The position numbers and the translations under genes are program-made. A stretch of 5,799 nt of DNA, taken from Ruminococcus sp. UBA4350. Its GTDB lineage: Bacteria > Bacillota > Clostridia > Oscillospirales > Ruminococcaceae. Under the pieces are notes generated by a model. That model saw only the letters and a list, made by a program, of their open reading frames with translations. It was not told the origin of the DNA and ran no database searches. The stretch covers positions 1-5,799 of the forward strand of contig DGSY01000131.1 in the NCBI GenBank assembly GCA_002394125.1, read 5' to 3'. Below, piece after piece: positions 1 to 4,900 of the stretch; the stretch's first letter is position 1; each line of letters opens with the position of its first letter.

Positions 1-14
1 GTTGGGACATCAAT

Positions 15-43
15 ATTATACCATATTATTGTGAAAAGTGCAA
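15..43 (-). promoter_or_regulatory. Leftward sigma-A-type promoter P1, reading out of the window
   Basis: On the minus strand, TTGCAC (38-43) is followed by a 17-nt spacer and a perfect TATAAT (15-20). The surrounding block, from ATCCATTGCA through ATAATATGGTATAAT, closely matches the two blocks upstream of the dockerin gene (1336-1391 and 1431-1486), but in the opposite orientation. Transcription would start near position 8 and run left, so the gene it serves lies outside the window. The -35 is weak against TTGACA while the -10 is perfect. Conservation of the whole block supports a real shared promoter. The upstream part overlaps the T-tract of the terminator at 54-91. Confidence 0.6.
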
Positions 44-53
44 TGGATAAGCT

Positions 54-91
54 AAAATAAAATGGAGCGCTCCCGGCAGTGCCGGAGCCAA
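54..91 (-). terminator. Rho-independent terminator of the DUF421-DUF4363 operon
   Basis: On the minus strand a GC-rich hairpin (stem arms 69-77 and 81-88, one bulged base at 74, three-base loop at 78-80) is followed by CGCTCC and the T-rich run ATTTTATTTTAG. It lies about 180 nt past the stop codon of the DUF4363 gene. A second, shorter hairpin with the same loop, in the inner duplication copy (195-207), lacks a T-tract. Only this outer one therefore looks like a full terminator. Confidence 0.6.
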
Positions 92-316
92 TTCCTAAAG
101 TTCTCCGCCGGCGGAATGATAAATTCCCGATCAGCCGCGCCGCAGTTCATTTATCATGCTGAAAAAGGATATCCCGGCGCAAGCCATATCACCGCCGGCA
201 GTGCCGGAGCCAATTCCTAAAGTCCTCCGCCGGCGGAATGATAAATTTCCGATCAGCCGCGCAAGGTCATTGATCCTGTTGAAAAAAAGGATATCCCGGC
301 GCAAGCCATATCACCG
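73..316. repeat. 122-bp direct tandem duplication (73-194 and 195-316)
   Basis: Two abutting units of 122 bp begin with the hairpin core CCGGCAGTGCCGG (73-85 and 195-207) and end with GCAAGCCATATCACCG. They are nearly identical over the first 67 and last 30 bases and differ mainly in the middle, where small compensating indels occur. Read on the minus strand, the right unit contains the last codons and stop (267-269) of the DUF4363 gene. The left unit is a second copy of that gene end, encoding VIWLAPGYPFSA then stop, against VIWLAPGYPFFQQDQ in the functional copy. The duplication therefore copied a gene tail together with its downstream hairpin. Confidence 0.9.
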
Positions 317-635
317 TCGCTCTGATTGCAGCGACCTCCGCCGGCAGCTCGTCCGTGCCGCTGAGCGGCGCGAGCCGGTAGACTGAACGGTTCAGCTCGG
401 CGAGTGTCTCCGCCGGAACAAACAGCCGCAGGACGCCGCACTCCTGCGCCCAGTCACGCTCCAATGCCGCGATCGCCGCCCCGACCGCCGTTCCCTGTTC
501 CGCCGCGATCGCCACGGCATCCGCATCGCGCAGCAGAATCTCACAGCGCCGCTGCACCGCCGCCACGGAATACACCGTCAGCGCTGTGACCGCTGCCATA
601 ACCGCTCCGGCAATCATCAAACGCATCTGCTTCAT
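267..635 (-). CDS. Small membrane-anchored protein, DUF4363-like
   Basis: This 122-residue protein has a hydrophobic N-terminal segment (about residues 6-27), which fits a single membrane anchor or uncleaved signal, followed by a predominantly helical soluble domain rich in Ala and Glu, with a short hydrophobic tail (VIWLAPGYPFFQQ). The start ATG at 635 overlaps the stop of the DUF421 gene by four bases (ATGA), and AAGGAGG lies about 11 nt upstream, so the two are probably translationally coupled. Small proteins of the DUF4363 family commonly follow DUF421 genes in clostridia. The family call rests on that pairing, size and topology rather than on a diagnostic motif. No biochemical function is known to me. 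Its 3' end lies within a tandem duplication, and a copy of the last codons with a different ending sits downstream. Confidence 0.65.
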   Translation of the reverse strand: MKQMRLMIAGAVMAAVTALTVYSVAAVQRRCEILLRDADAVAIAAEQGTAVGAAIAALERDWAQECGVLRLFVPAETLAELNRSVYRLAPLSGTDELPAEVAAIRATVIWLAPGYPFFQQDQ

Positions 636-1312
636 TTTCGCGGATCCTCCTTTTCAATGAAATTGCAGTTTCCGTCCGCATCGGCGGTCATCAGAAACAG
701 CGCTTCGGGTTCGAGATGCTTCCGGCTGAGCAGCCTGCGGAGCTGTGCCTGCGACATTCCGAGTGCGCGCAGTCCCTCCGGACAGATACAGCCGTCCGCA
801 ATGAGAATTTCCGGCGGATCTTTCTGCGGGAGATCGAGCTTCAAATCGCCGCAGGATGCAGGCCGCGCATATGTTTTCTGATATGCGGAGACCGTGCCGT
901 TCGTCTCGACGATCGCAAGCTGCACCTCGCTGATATCGAAGATGCCGAGCGAACGCAGCGCCGTCATGAGATCATCGAGCGTGAAGCGCAGCGACGCCAT
1001 GACCTGCTGATCCGGTTTGCCGCTGCGGACGATGATCTGCGGCGTACCGGAGAGCAGATGCCGGAGCCGGCGGCTTTTCAGGACACCGAACGAGAGCAGC
1101 ACCTCCGCCGAGATCAGCAGCAGCATCGGGACAATGCCCATGAGCAGCGGCAGATCCTGATCTTCGAGCGGGAGCGTCGCGATATTGGAAATGAGGATCG
1201 TCACGACAAGCTCCGAGGGCTGGAGCTCGCCGATCTGACGCTTGCCCATGAGCCGGACACCGAAGATCACGAGCGGATAAAGGATCAGAACACGAATCAA
1301 GCTGCTGAGCAT
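632..1312 (-). CDS. DUF421 (YetF-like) inner-membrane protein
   Basis: The 226-residue product has about three membrane helices (roughly residues 4-21, 34-48 and 55-77) followed by a soluble cytoplasmic domain. The family hallmark RLMGKRQIGELQPSELV spans residues 20-36, ISNIATLPLED follows, and the soluble part contains GTPQIIVRSGK (89-99) and the DLMTALRSLGIFDISEVQLA block (114-133). Length and order match ordinary DUF421 proteins. An AAGAAAGGCGG Shine-Dalgarno-like stretch precedes ATG 1312. It is the first gene of a leftward operon with the DUF4363-like gene. DUF421 genes are found in the mobile spoVA operons of Bacillus that raise spore heat resistance, so a spore-membrane role is possible, but many DUF421 genes are not sporulation-linked. 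I found no convincing promoter on the minus strand in 1313-1500. Confidence 0.88.
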   Translation of the reverse strand: MLSSLIRVLILYPLVIFGVRLMGKRQIGELQPSELVVTILISNIATLPLEDQDLPLLMGIVPMLLLISAEVLLSFGVLKSRRLRHLLSGTPQIIVRSGKPDQQVMASLRFTLDDLMTALRSLGIFDISEVQLAIVETNGTVSAYQKTYARPASCGDLKLDLPQKDPPEILIADGCICPEGLRALGMSQAQLRRLLSRKHLEPEALFLMTADADGNCNFIEKEDPRK

Positions 1313-1363
1313 AGAGCGGCCGCCTTTCTTGAAATAATGGTCATTTGATTTTTCCTATATCCA

Positions 1364-1392
1364 TTGCATTTCGCGCCATAATATGGTATAAC
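1364..1392 (+). promoter_or_regulatory. Upstream promoter copy P2
   Basis: TTGCAT (1364-1369), a 17-nt spacer and TATAAC (1387-1392). The -10 is one base from consensus and its last base is the first base of the following hairpin. The spacer includes the inverted repeat CCATAATATGG. A transcript would begin near 1399, inside the hairpin, and then run through P3. P2 may be a weaker or decayed promoter copy. Confidence 0.45.
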
Positions 1393-1406
1393 CGGGCAGT
1401 GCCCGG
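1392..1406. repeat. GC hairpin with AGT loop between the two promoter copies
   Basis: CCGGGC (1392-1397), loop AGT, then GCCCGG (1401-1406) is a perfect 6-bp inverted repeat. The same loop inside similar stems occurs at 73-85 and 195-207 (CCGGCAGTGCCGG). No T-tract follows on the plus strand, so it does not look like a normal terminator. Confidence 0.65.
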
Positions 1407-1458
1407 CTCCGATTTGAGATCAGGATGCGGAATGGTCATTTGATTTTTCCTATATCCA

Positions 1459-1487
1459 TTGCATTTTGCGCCATAATCTGTTATAAT
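1459..1487 (+). promoter_or_regulatory. Main promoter P3 of the dockerin gene
   Basis: TTGCAT (1459-1464), a 17-nt spacer and a perfect TATAAT (1482-1487) place the transcription start near 1494, giving a leader of about 43 nt before the ATG at 1537. The -10 and spacing are ideal. The -35 matches TTGACA only in its first three bases, and the extended conserved sequence upstream (TGATTTTTCCTATATCC) suggests an additional recognition element. Confidence 0.7.
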
Positions 1488-1521
1488 TATCATATCAGTG
1501 AAAGAATCGCTGCATACTGCA

Positions 1522-1528
1522 AGGGAGG
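1522..1528 (+). promoter_or_regulatory. Ribosome binding site fixing the start of the dockerin protein
   Basis: AGGGAGG lies 8 nt before ATG 1537. In-frame ATGs at 1498 and 1531 are rejected: the first is upstream of this site with no Shine-Dalgarno of its own and almost at the predicted transcript start, and the second is only 2 nt from it. Starting at 1537 also gives a clean signal peptide. Confidence 0.85.
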
Positions 1529-1536
1529 TAATGTAT

Positions 1537-3060
1537 ATGAAAAAACTGAGACGGGCGGCGGCATTTGTCTGTGCAGTGCTGGCTGCCAATGCACTGACCG
1601 CTGTATCCTCTGCCGCAGAGGACAAGATCACCTATCCGGAAAACTGGGGGCGCGTGACCGATACGCCCGCGGATACGGTCGCATGGATCACCGGAACCGA
1701 TTATCTTCTGCTGAAACGGAACCGGACAGAAACAACGAAGAACGGAACATGGGATGTGCCAAGCAGCGCAGTTTACAGCTTTGCGGATTATGAAAAACAG
1801 ATTCTGGATTTTGCAGATGAGCCGTATAATGTTAATCATGCATTGGGACAGATACATTTTCACGGCGTATACCAATTTGCTGATAAAAATGTGATTTCCG
1901 TTTACAACGGCTTTAACGGGAATACATGGTTTTGGAACGATGAGAACTTTGAAGAGGCATATACAAACTATTACGACACATCCGGCAAAAAGATCCTCGG
2001 CCCTTATTTCGCCGGGACTGCCATGTGTGACGGCTACGCGGTGGTCGCAATGACGCTGGTGAACGGAAATGCGCCGCTTGCGGTCATTGACCAGACCGGC
2101 AAAACGATCACAAAGCTCCCGTCTTATCTCGGCAATATCTACTGGGGTGAGGGCAATCTCGTTGGTGAGGGCTTTGCATACAGAATCGGTTTCATGAGTT
2201 ATTCGGAGGGGCTGTTCCCGTTCTGGTGCAGCGAAGTGCAGTTTGACGGCAGCTTTGATAAGCCGGTCAAAAATCCGGACGGTCAGGAATGGGATCCTTA
2301 TCAGCATCCGGCGCACCCATACGGCTTCATGGATGTCAACGGAAAGATCGTCATCGCGCAGCAGTTTGACTTTGTGCAGCCGTTCAGCGACGGTCTGGCG
2401 GTCGCCGCGATCGACGGCAAATACGGCTATATCGACAAGACCGGCAAGGCTGTCATCCCGATGGAATACGACTATGCTTATTCGTTTGAGGGCGGCTATG
2501 CGAGTGTCTGCAAGGACGGCAAATGGGGCTGCATCGACAAGGACGGAAAGATCGTTCTGCCGCTGCAATACGACGCCTGCTTCGGCTCGGACGGCGTGCT
2601 CTTTTCCGTCGGTGAAAAGCAGGCGGACGGCGAAATGCTTTACAGCCTGATCTATGCAGACGGCAAAGTCCTCGCGGATCATCTGATTGATGTGACAATT
2701 CCGGTTGAGGGCGCGGCCTATGCGATCGCAAAAGACGCCGCTTATACATCGGGCAAGACCGGCAGTGCGGTCATCGGCATTTACGATCACCGCATTCAGG
2801 ATTCGACCGGCGACTATGACCAAAACGGCAAGGTCGAAGCCGCCGACGCGCAGGATACGCTCATCGAATACACGGCGGCGGTCGCGGAGCAGCCCTATGC
2901 ATTCAATCCGCTGACCTATACGCACTGCGATGTCAACGGCGACGGCGATCTGACCGCCGGCGATGCGCAGACGATCCTGCAATACTACACGGCAAATGAA
3001 GTTGCCGGCGAATCGACGACATGGGAAATGCTCCTTGATGAATCCGATGAGGATCTCTGA
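1537..3060 (+). CDS. Secreted WG-repeat protein with C-terminal type I dockerin
   Basis: The 507-residue product begins with a signal peptide (MKKLRR, then a hydrophobic stretch, with likely cleavage in SSAAED near residue 27). Residues 30-250 hold a poorly recognised region with degenerate repeats (such as YYDTSGKKILGPYF). Three clear WG-type repeats start near residues 262, 296 and 330, a 34-residue period: YGFMDVNGKIVIAQQFD, YGYIDKTGKAVIPMEYD and WGCIDKDGKIVLPLQYD. A dockerin follows, with two calcium-binding loops, DYDQNGKVEAAD (426-437) and DVNGDGDLTAGD (465-476), each followed by a DAQ-type helix. Dockerins plug into cohesins on scaffoldins or on the cell surface, so the protein probably joins a cellulosome-like or surface complex. 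No catalytic domain is seen, suggesting a binding or structural role. It is transcribed alone, from P2/P3 to the terminator at 3067-3101. Confidence 0.92.
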   Translation: MKKLRRAAAFVCAVLAANALTAVSSAAEDKITYPENWGRVTDTPADTVAWITGTDYLLLKRNRTETTKNGTWDVPSSAVYSFADYEKQILDFADEPYNVNHALGQIHFHGVYQFADKNVISVYNGFNGNTWFWNDENFEEAYTNYYDTSGKKILGPYFAGTAMCDGYAVVAMTLVNGNAPLAVIDQTGKTITKLPSYLGNIYWGEGNLVGEGFAYRIGFMSYSEGLFPFWCSEVQFDGSFDKPVKNPDGQEWDPYQHPAHPYGFMDVNGKIVIAQQFDFVQPFSDGLAVAAIDGKYGYIDKTGKAVIPMEYDYAYSFEGGYASVCKDGKWGCIDKDGKIVLPLQYDACFGSDGVLFSVGEKQADGEMLYSLIYADGKVLADHLIDVTIPVEGAAYAIAKDAAYTSGKTGSAVIGIYDHRIQDSTGDYDQNGKVEAADAQDTLIEYTAAVAEQPYAFNPLTYTHCDVNGDGDLTAGDAQTILQYYTANEVAGESTTWEMLLDESDEDL

Positions 3061-3066
3061 GTCTGT

Positions 3067-3101
3067 AAACCTGCCCTGCTTCTGCGGGGCAGGTTTCTTT
3101 T
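3067..3101 (+). terminator. Rho-independent terminator of the dockerin gene
   Basis: AAACCTGCCC (3067-3076) pairs perfectly with GGGCAGGTTT (3087-3096). The stem can extend inward by T-G, G-C and C-G pairs, leaving a TTCT loop, and TCTTTTAT follows. It starts 7 nt after the stop codon at 3058-3060. Confidence 0.92.
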
Positions 3102-3121
3102 ATCCGTTCGGAAGATTTTAT

Positions 3122-3150
3122 AAAAAAGAGGTATCCGCTTCGCGGATGCC
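3122..3150 (-). terminator. Rho-independent terminator facing left, for gerA
   Basis: On the minus strand GGCATCCGC, loop GAA, GCGGATACC forms a 9-bp stem (3130-3138 with 3142-3150, one mispair or wobble) followed by TCTTTTTTATAAAA. It lies about 130 nt beyond the gerA stop and back to back with the terminator of the convergent dockerin gene. Confidence 0.8.
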
Positions 3151-3188
3151 AGCGGGGAGCCCCCGCCGGCATTTCCTAAAGGTCTCCG
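3148..3188. repeat. Intergenic hairpin plus TTCCTAAAG motif, third copy
   Basis: An imperfect inverted repeat (3148-3157 with 3161-3170, loop AGC, one mismatch) is followed by ATTTCCTAAAGGTCTCCG (3171-3188). The latter matches ATTCCTAAAGTTCTCCG (91-107) and ATTCCTAAAGTCCTCCG (213-229), which also sit beside GC hairpins just downstream of a minus-strand gene. This points to a small dispersed element at gene ends. Function is unknown. Confidence 0.55.
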
Positions 3189-3281
3189 GAAACGAACGGA
3201 AGCAGAAAGGGATGAAAGCCAGACCGTTCAATAGCTGCGAACAGCAGCGTAACAGCGACAAAATTGATATGCTCCGTGAAA

Positions 3282-4742
3282 TCATGCCGGAGGGAAACGG
3301 CTGTCGGCCCTGCCGACCTCTGAAACCCGAAAATTTCCCTGCGAGAGCCGCCGGAATCCGATGCGCGCAAAAATATCCCGCAGCCGCTTCGGATGCAGCG
3401 GCGCGATCGGTGCCGAGACCGGATATCCGAAAACCTCCGTCCCGCAGATATGATGCACCAGCGCCGCACCGAGCAGCGCGATCCCCGGAATTCCCGCTGC
3501 TGCCGCCGCCAGTATGAACGCAGGCCGCAGAACCGTCAGCGCGGCATGATGCTCCGGTATCACAAAGCCCGCCGTCGCCGAAAGCGCCGCTGCCGTCAGC
3601 ACCGGCGTCGAGATCAGCCCGGACTGCACCGCCGCATCCCCGATCAGCAGCCCGCCGATCATCCCGACTGCCCCGCCGACTGCCTTCGGCAGCCGCAGCC
3701 CCGCCTCGCGCACGATCTCAAACAGGAACAAAATCCCGAGCATCTCCGCGCCGAGCGAAAACGGCGTATTCTGCTCCGAATCCGTCAGCACGCGCAGCAG
3801 CGTTTCATGCAGCAGCTCCGGATGATAGAGCGCCGCTGCGAGATATGCCGCCGGCAGAAGCAGCGCCGTCAGCGCGGCGGCATATTTGATCCAGCGCAGC
3901 AGCGTCGCATAGGCGGGCGGATAGTTGTAATCATCGAGCGTCTGAAAGGTCTCGCAGAAAAGCTGCGGGATCACCAGCGCAAAGGGCGTCCCGTCAATGA
4001 GGATGCCCGTTCTGCCCTCCAGCAGCTTCGCACAGAATACATCCGGCCGCTCGGTCGTGCCGATGCTGTGGATGAGCCGCAGATCGCTCCCCTCCAGAAA
4101 CGGCCGGACATATCCGGCGGAGAGAATGCTTTCGAGCGGCAGATCTCCGAGCATTCCGCGGATCTCGCTGATGAGCTGCTCCGGTACGCGGTCGCGCAGA
4201 TAGACGATGCAGAGATCGGTCTGCGTGACGGTTCCGGCTGTCAGCATGGAAAAGCAGAGCAGCGGCGATTTCATCCGCCTGCGGATCAAAGACATATTCG
4301 TGCGGATCGGCTCGGTGAAGCCCTCCTTTGCGCCGTAGACATTCAGCTCGCCGGAGGGCTCGGAGATCCCGCGGGAGGCATAGCCCTGCAAGCCGAATAC
4401 CGATGCCGATGCAGCGCCGTCTGCCAGCAGAACGGCGAATCCGGAATGCAGATAATGCAGCAGCGAATCCGTATTCTCCGCCTCCGCACTGTCCGCCGCA
4501 AGCAGACGGCAGCGTCGGAGATAGGCCGTCAGCGCGGCACCGTCCGGGAAATCGCCGCGGAGCTGATGCAGCGGCTCGGCGATCTGCTCCGCAATGCCTG
4601 CGCTGCTGCACATCCCCTCGCAGGAGAGCAGCGCACAGGGAATGCCGCAGACGGTCAGCCGGCTGATGACAGTGTCATCGGAGGCGCCGGTCATATGTGC
4701 AATGATTTCGAGATTCTGCGCAAGAGAAGCAGTCAGCTGCAT
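3282..4742 (-). CDS. GerA-family spore germination protein (A subunit)
   Basis: The 486-residue protein has the full GerA architecture: a soluble N-terminal domain (about 1-280) and a membrane domain of about five helices (roughly 284-306, 330-348, 354-375, 378-396 and 406-432). Family signatures are clear: GAKEGFTEPIRTNMSLIRRR (137-156), RDRVPEQLISEIR (183-195), EGRTGILIDGTPFALVIP (242-259), DDYNYPPAYATLLRWIKY (270-287) and FSLGAEMLGILFLFEIVREA (328-347). In spore formers this subunit assembles with GerB and GerC proteins in the inner spore membrane, and the complex responds to nutrients and releases ions. ATG 4742 is preceded by AAAGGG at about 7 nt. No gerB or gerC lies on either side here: a terminator and a transporter gene lie upstream and convergent genes downstream, so this is an orphan A subunit. 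The last 25 residues (LSQGNFRVSEVGRADSRFPPA) do not resemble usual GerA tails. Confidence 0.92.
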   Translation of the reverse strand: MQLTASLAQNLEIIAHMTGASDDTVISRLTVCGIPCALLSCEGMCSSAGIAEQIAEPLHQLRGDFPDGAALTAYLRRCRLLAADSAEAENTDSLLHYLHSGFAVLLADGAASASVFGLQGYASRGISEPSGELNVYGAKEGFTEPIRTNMSLIRRRMKSPLLCFSMLTAGTVTQTDLCIVYLRDRVPEQLISEIRGMLGDLPLESILSAGYVRPFLEGSDLRLIHSIGTTERPDVFCAKLLEGRTGILIDGTPFALVIPQLFCETFQTLDDYNYPPAYATLLRWIKYAAALTALLLPAAYLAAALYHPELLHETLLRVLTDSEQNTPFSLGAEMLGILFLFEIVREAGLRLPKAVGGAVGMIGGLLIGDAAVQSGLISTPVLTAAALSATAGFVIPEHHAALTVLRPAFILAAAAAGIPGIALLGAALVHHICGTEVFGYPVSAPIAPLHPKRLRDIFARIGFRRLSQGNFRVSEVGRADSRFPPA

Positions 4743-4773
4743 GAGATCACCCTTTCAGACAGAGCATTCCCGT

Positions 4774-4809
4774 TCCGGCCGGAATTATACGAAGCTGCAT
4801 CCGGCCGGA
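4774..4809 (-). promoter_or_regulatory. Putative gerA promoter with flanking twin palindromes
   Basis: On the minus strand a perfect TATAAT (4784-4789) would start transcription near 4777, about 35 nt before the gerA ATG. No acceptable -35 is seen (GCGTCC at 17-nt spacing). The -10 is bracketed by two identical 10-bp palindromes TCCGGCCGGA, at 4774-4783 and 4800-4809, with centres 26 bp apart. One overlaps the start site and the other lies just upstream of the -10. This is the arrangement of a paired operator for a dimeric regulator, but the regulator is unknown and GC-rich palindromes can arise by chance in such DNA. Confidence 0.45.
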
Positions 4810-4822
4810 CGCCGCATTTCCG

Positions 4823-4869
4823 AAAAAAAAACGCAGAAACCCGACGCGCAATGCATCGGGTTTCTGCGT
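4823..4869 (-). terminator. Strong terminator of the solute-binding protein gene
   Basis: A perfect 14-bp stem, ACGCAGAAACCCGA (4831-4844) with TCGGGTTTCTGCGT (4856-4869) and an 11-nt loop, is followed on the minus strand by a run of nine Ts (counting the last stem base). It begins about 31 nt after the stop codon at 4901-4903 and isolates gerA from the transporter transcript. Confidence 0.95.
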
Positions 4870-4900
4870 ATTAAGGAGTTTGAATTCTCGTGATTTGCAA

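Larger units (their letters stand above)
1336..1486. repeat. Duplicated 56-bp promoter block (1336-1391 and 1431-1486)
   Basis: Two direct copies of a 56-bp block beginning AATGGTCATTTGATTTTTCC are spaced 95 bp apart and differ at only three positions. They are separated by a 39-bp insert (1392-1430) that starts with a perfect hairpin. A diverged, inverted third copy occupies about 15-66 at the left end of the window. The block contains the -35 and -10 elements described separately, so the duplication doubles the promoter of the dockerin gene. Confidence 0.93.

Noticed and set aside
716..1348. A 210-codon open frame on the plus strand opposite the DUF421 gene
   Set aside because: It is a charged antisense product with no recognisable motifs; the opposite strand is an unmistakable DUF421 protein with a Shine-Dalgarno site.
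15..1486. A transposon or invertible segment bounded by the inverted promoter blocks
   Set aside because: No transposase or recombinase is present, the copies are diverged between left and right, and no target-site duplication is visible; kept only as an alternative in the findings.
1341..1631. A minus-strand frame whose translation repeats a peptide (MARNAMDIGKIK and a variant)
   Set aside because: The peptide repeat is only the translated 95-bp promoter duplication; there is no ribosome site and the upstream part is antisense to the dockerin signal peptide.
1495..2982. A 495-codon open frame on the minus strand opposite the dockerin gene
   Set aside because: The plus strand has a promoter, ribosome site, signal peptide, repeats and dockerin; the antisense frame has none of these.
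3176..3281. A protein-like tail in another minus-strand frame after the gerA stop (INFVAVTLLFAAIERSG), possibly a frameshifted gerA end
   Set aside because: It does not resemble known GerA C-termini and ends within the TTCCTAAAG repeat; one read of the sequence cannot establish a frameshift.
3393..4874. A 493-codon open frame on the plus strand opposite gerA
   Set aside because: The translation is an Arg/Gln-rich, low-complexity product typical of the antisense of a GC-rich gene, with no family signature, while the minus strand carries clear GerA motifs.
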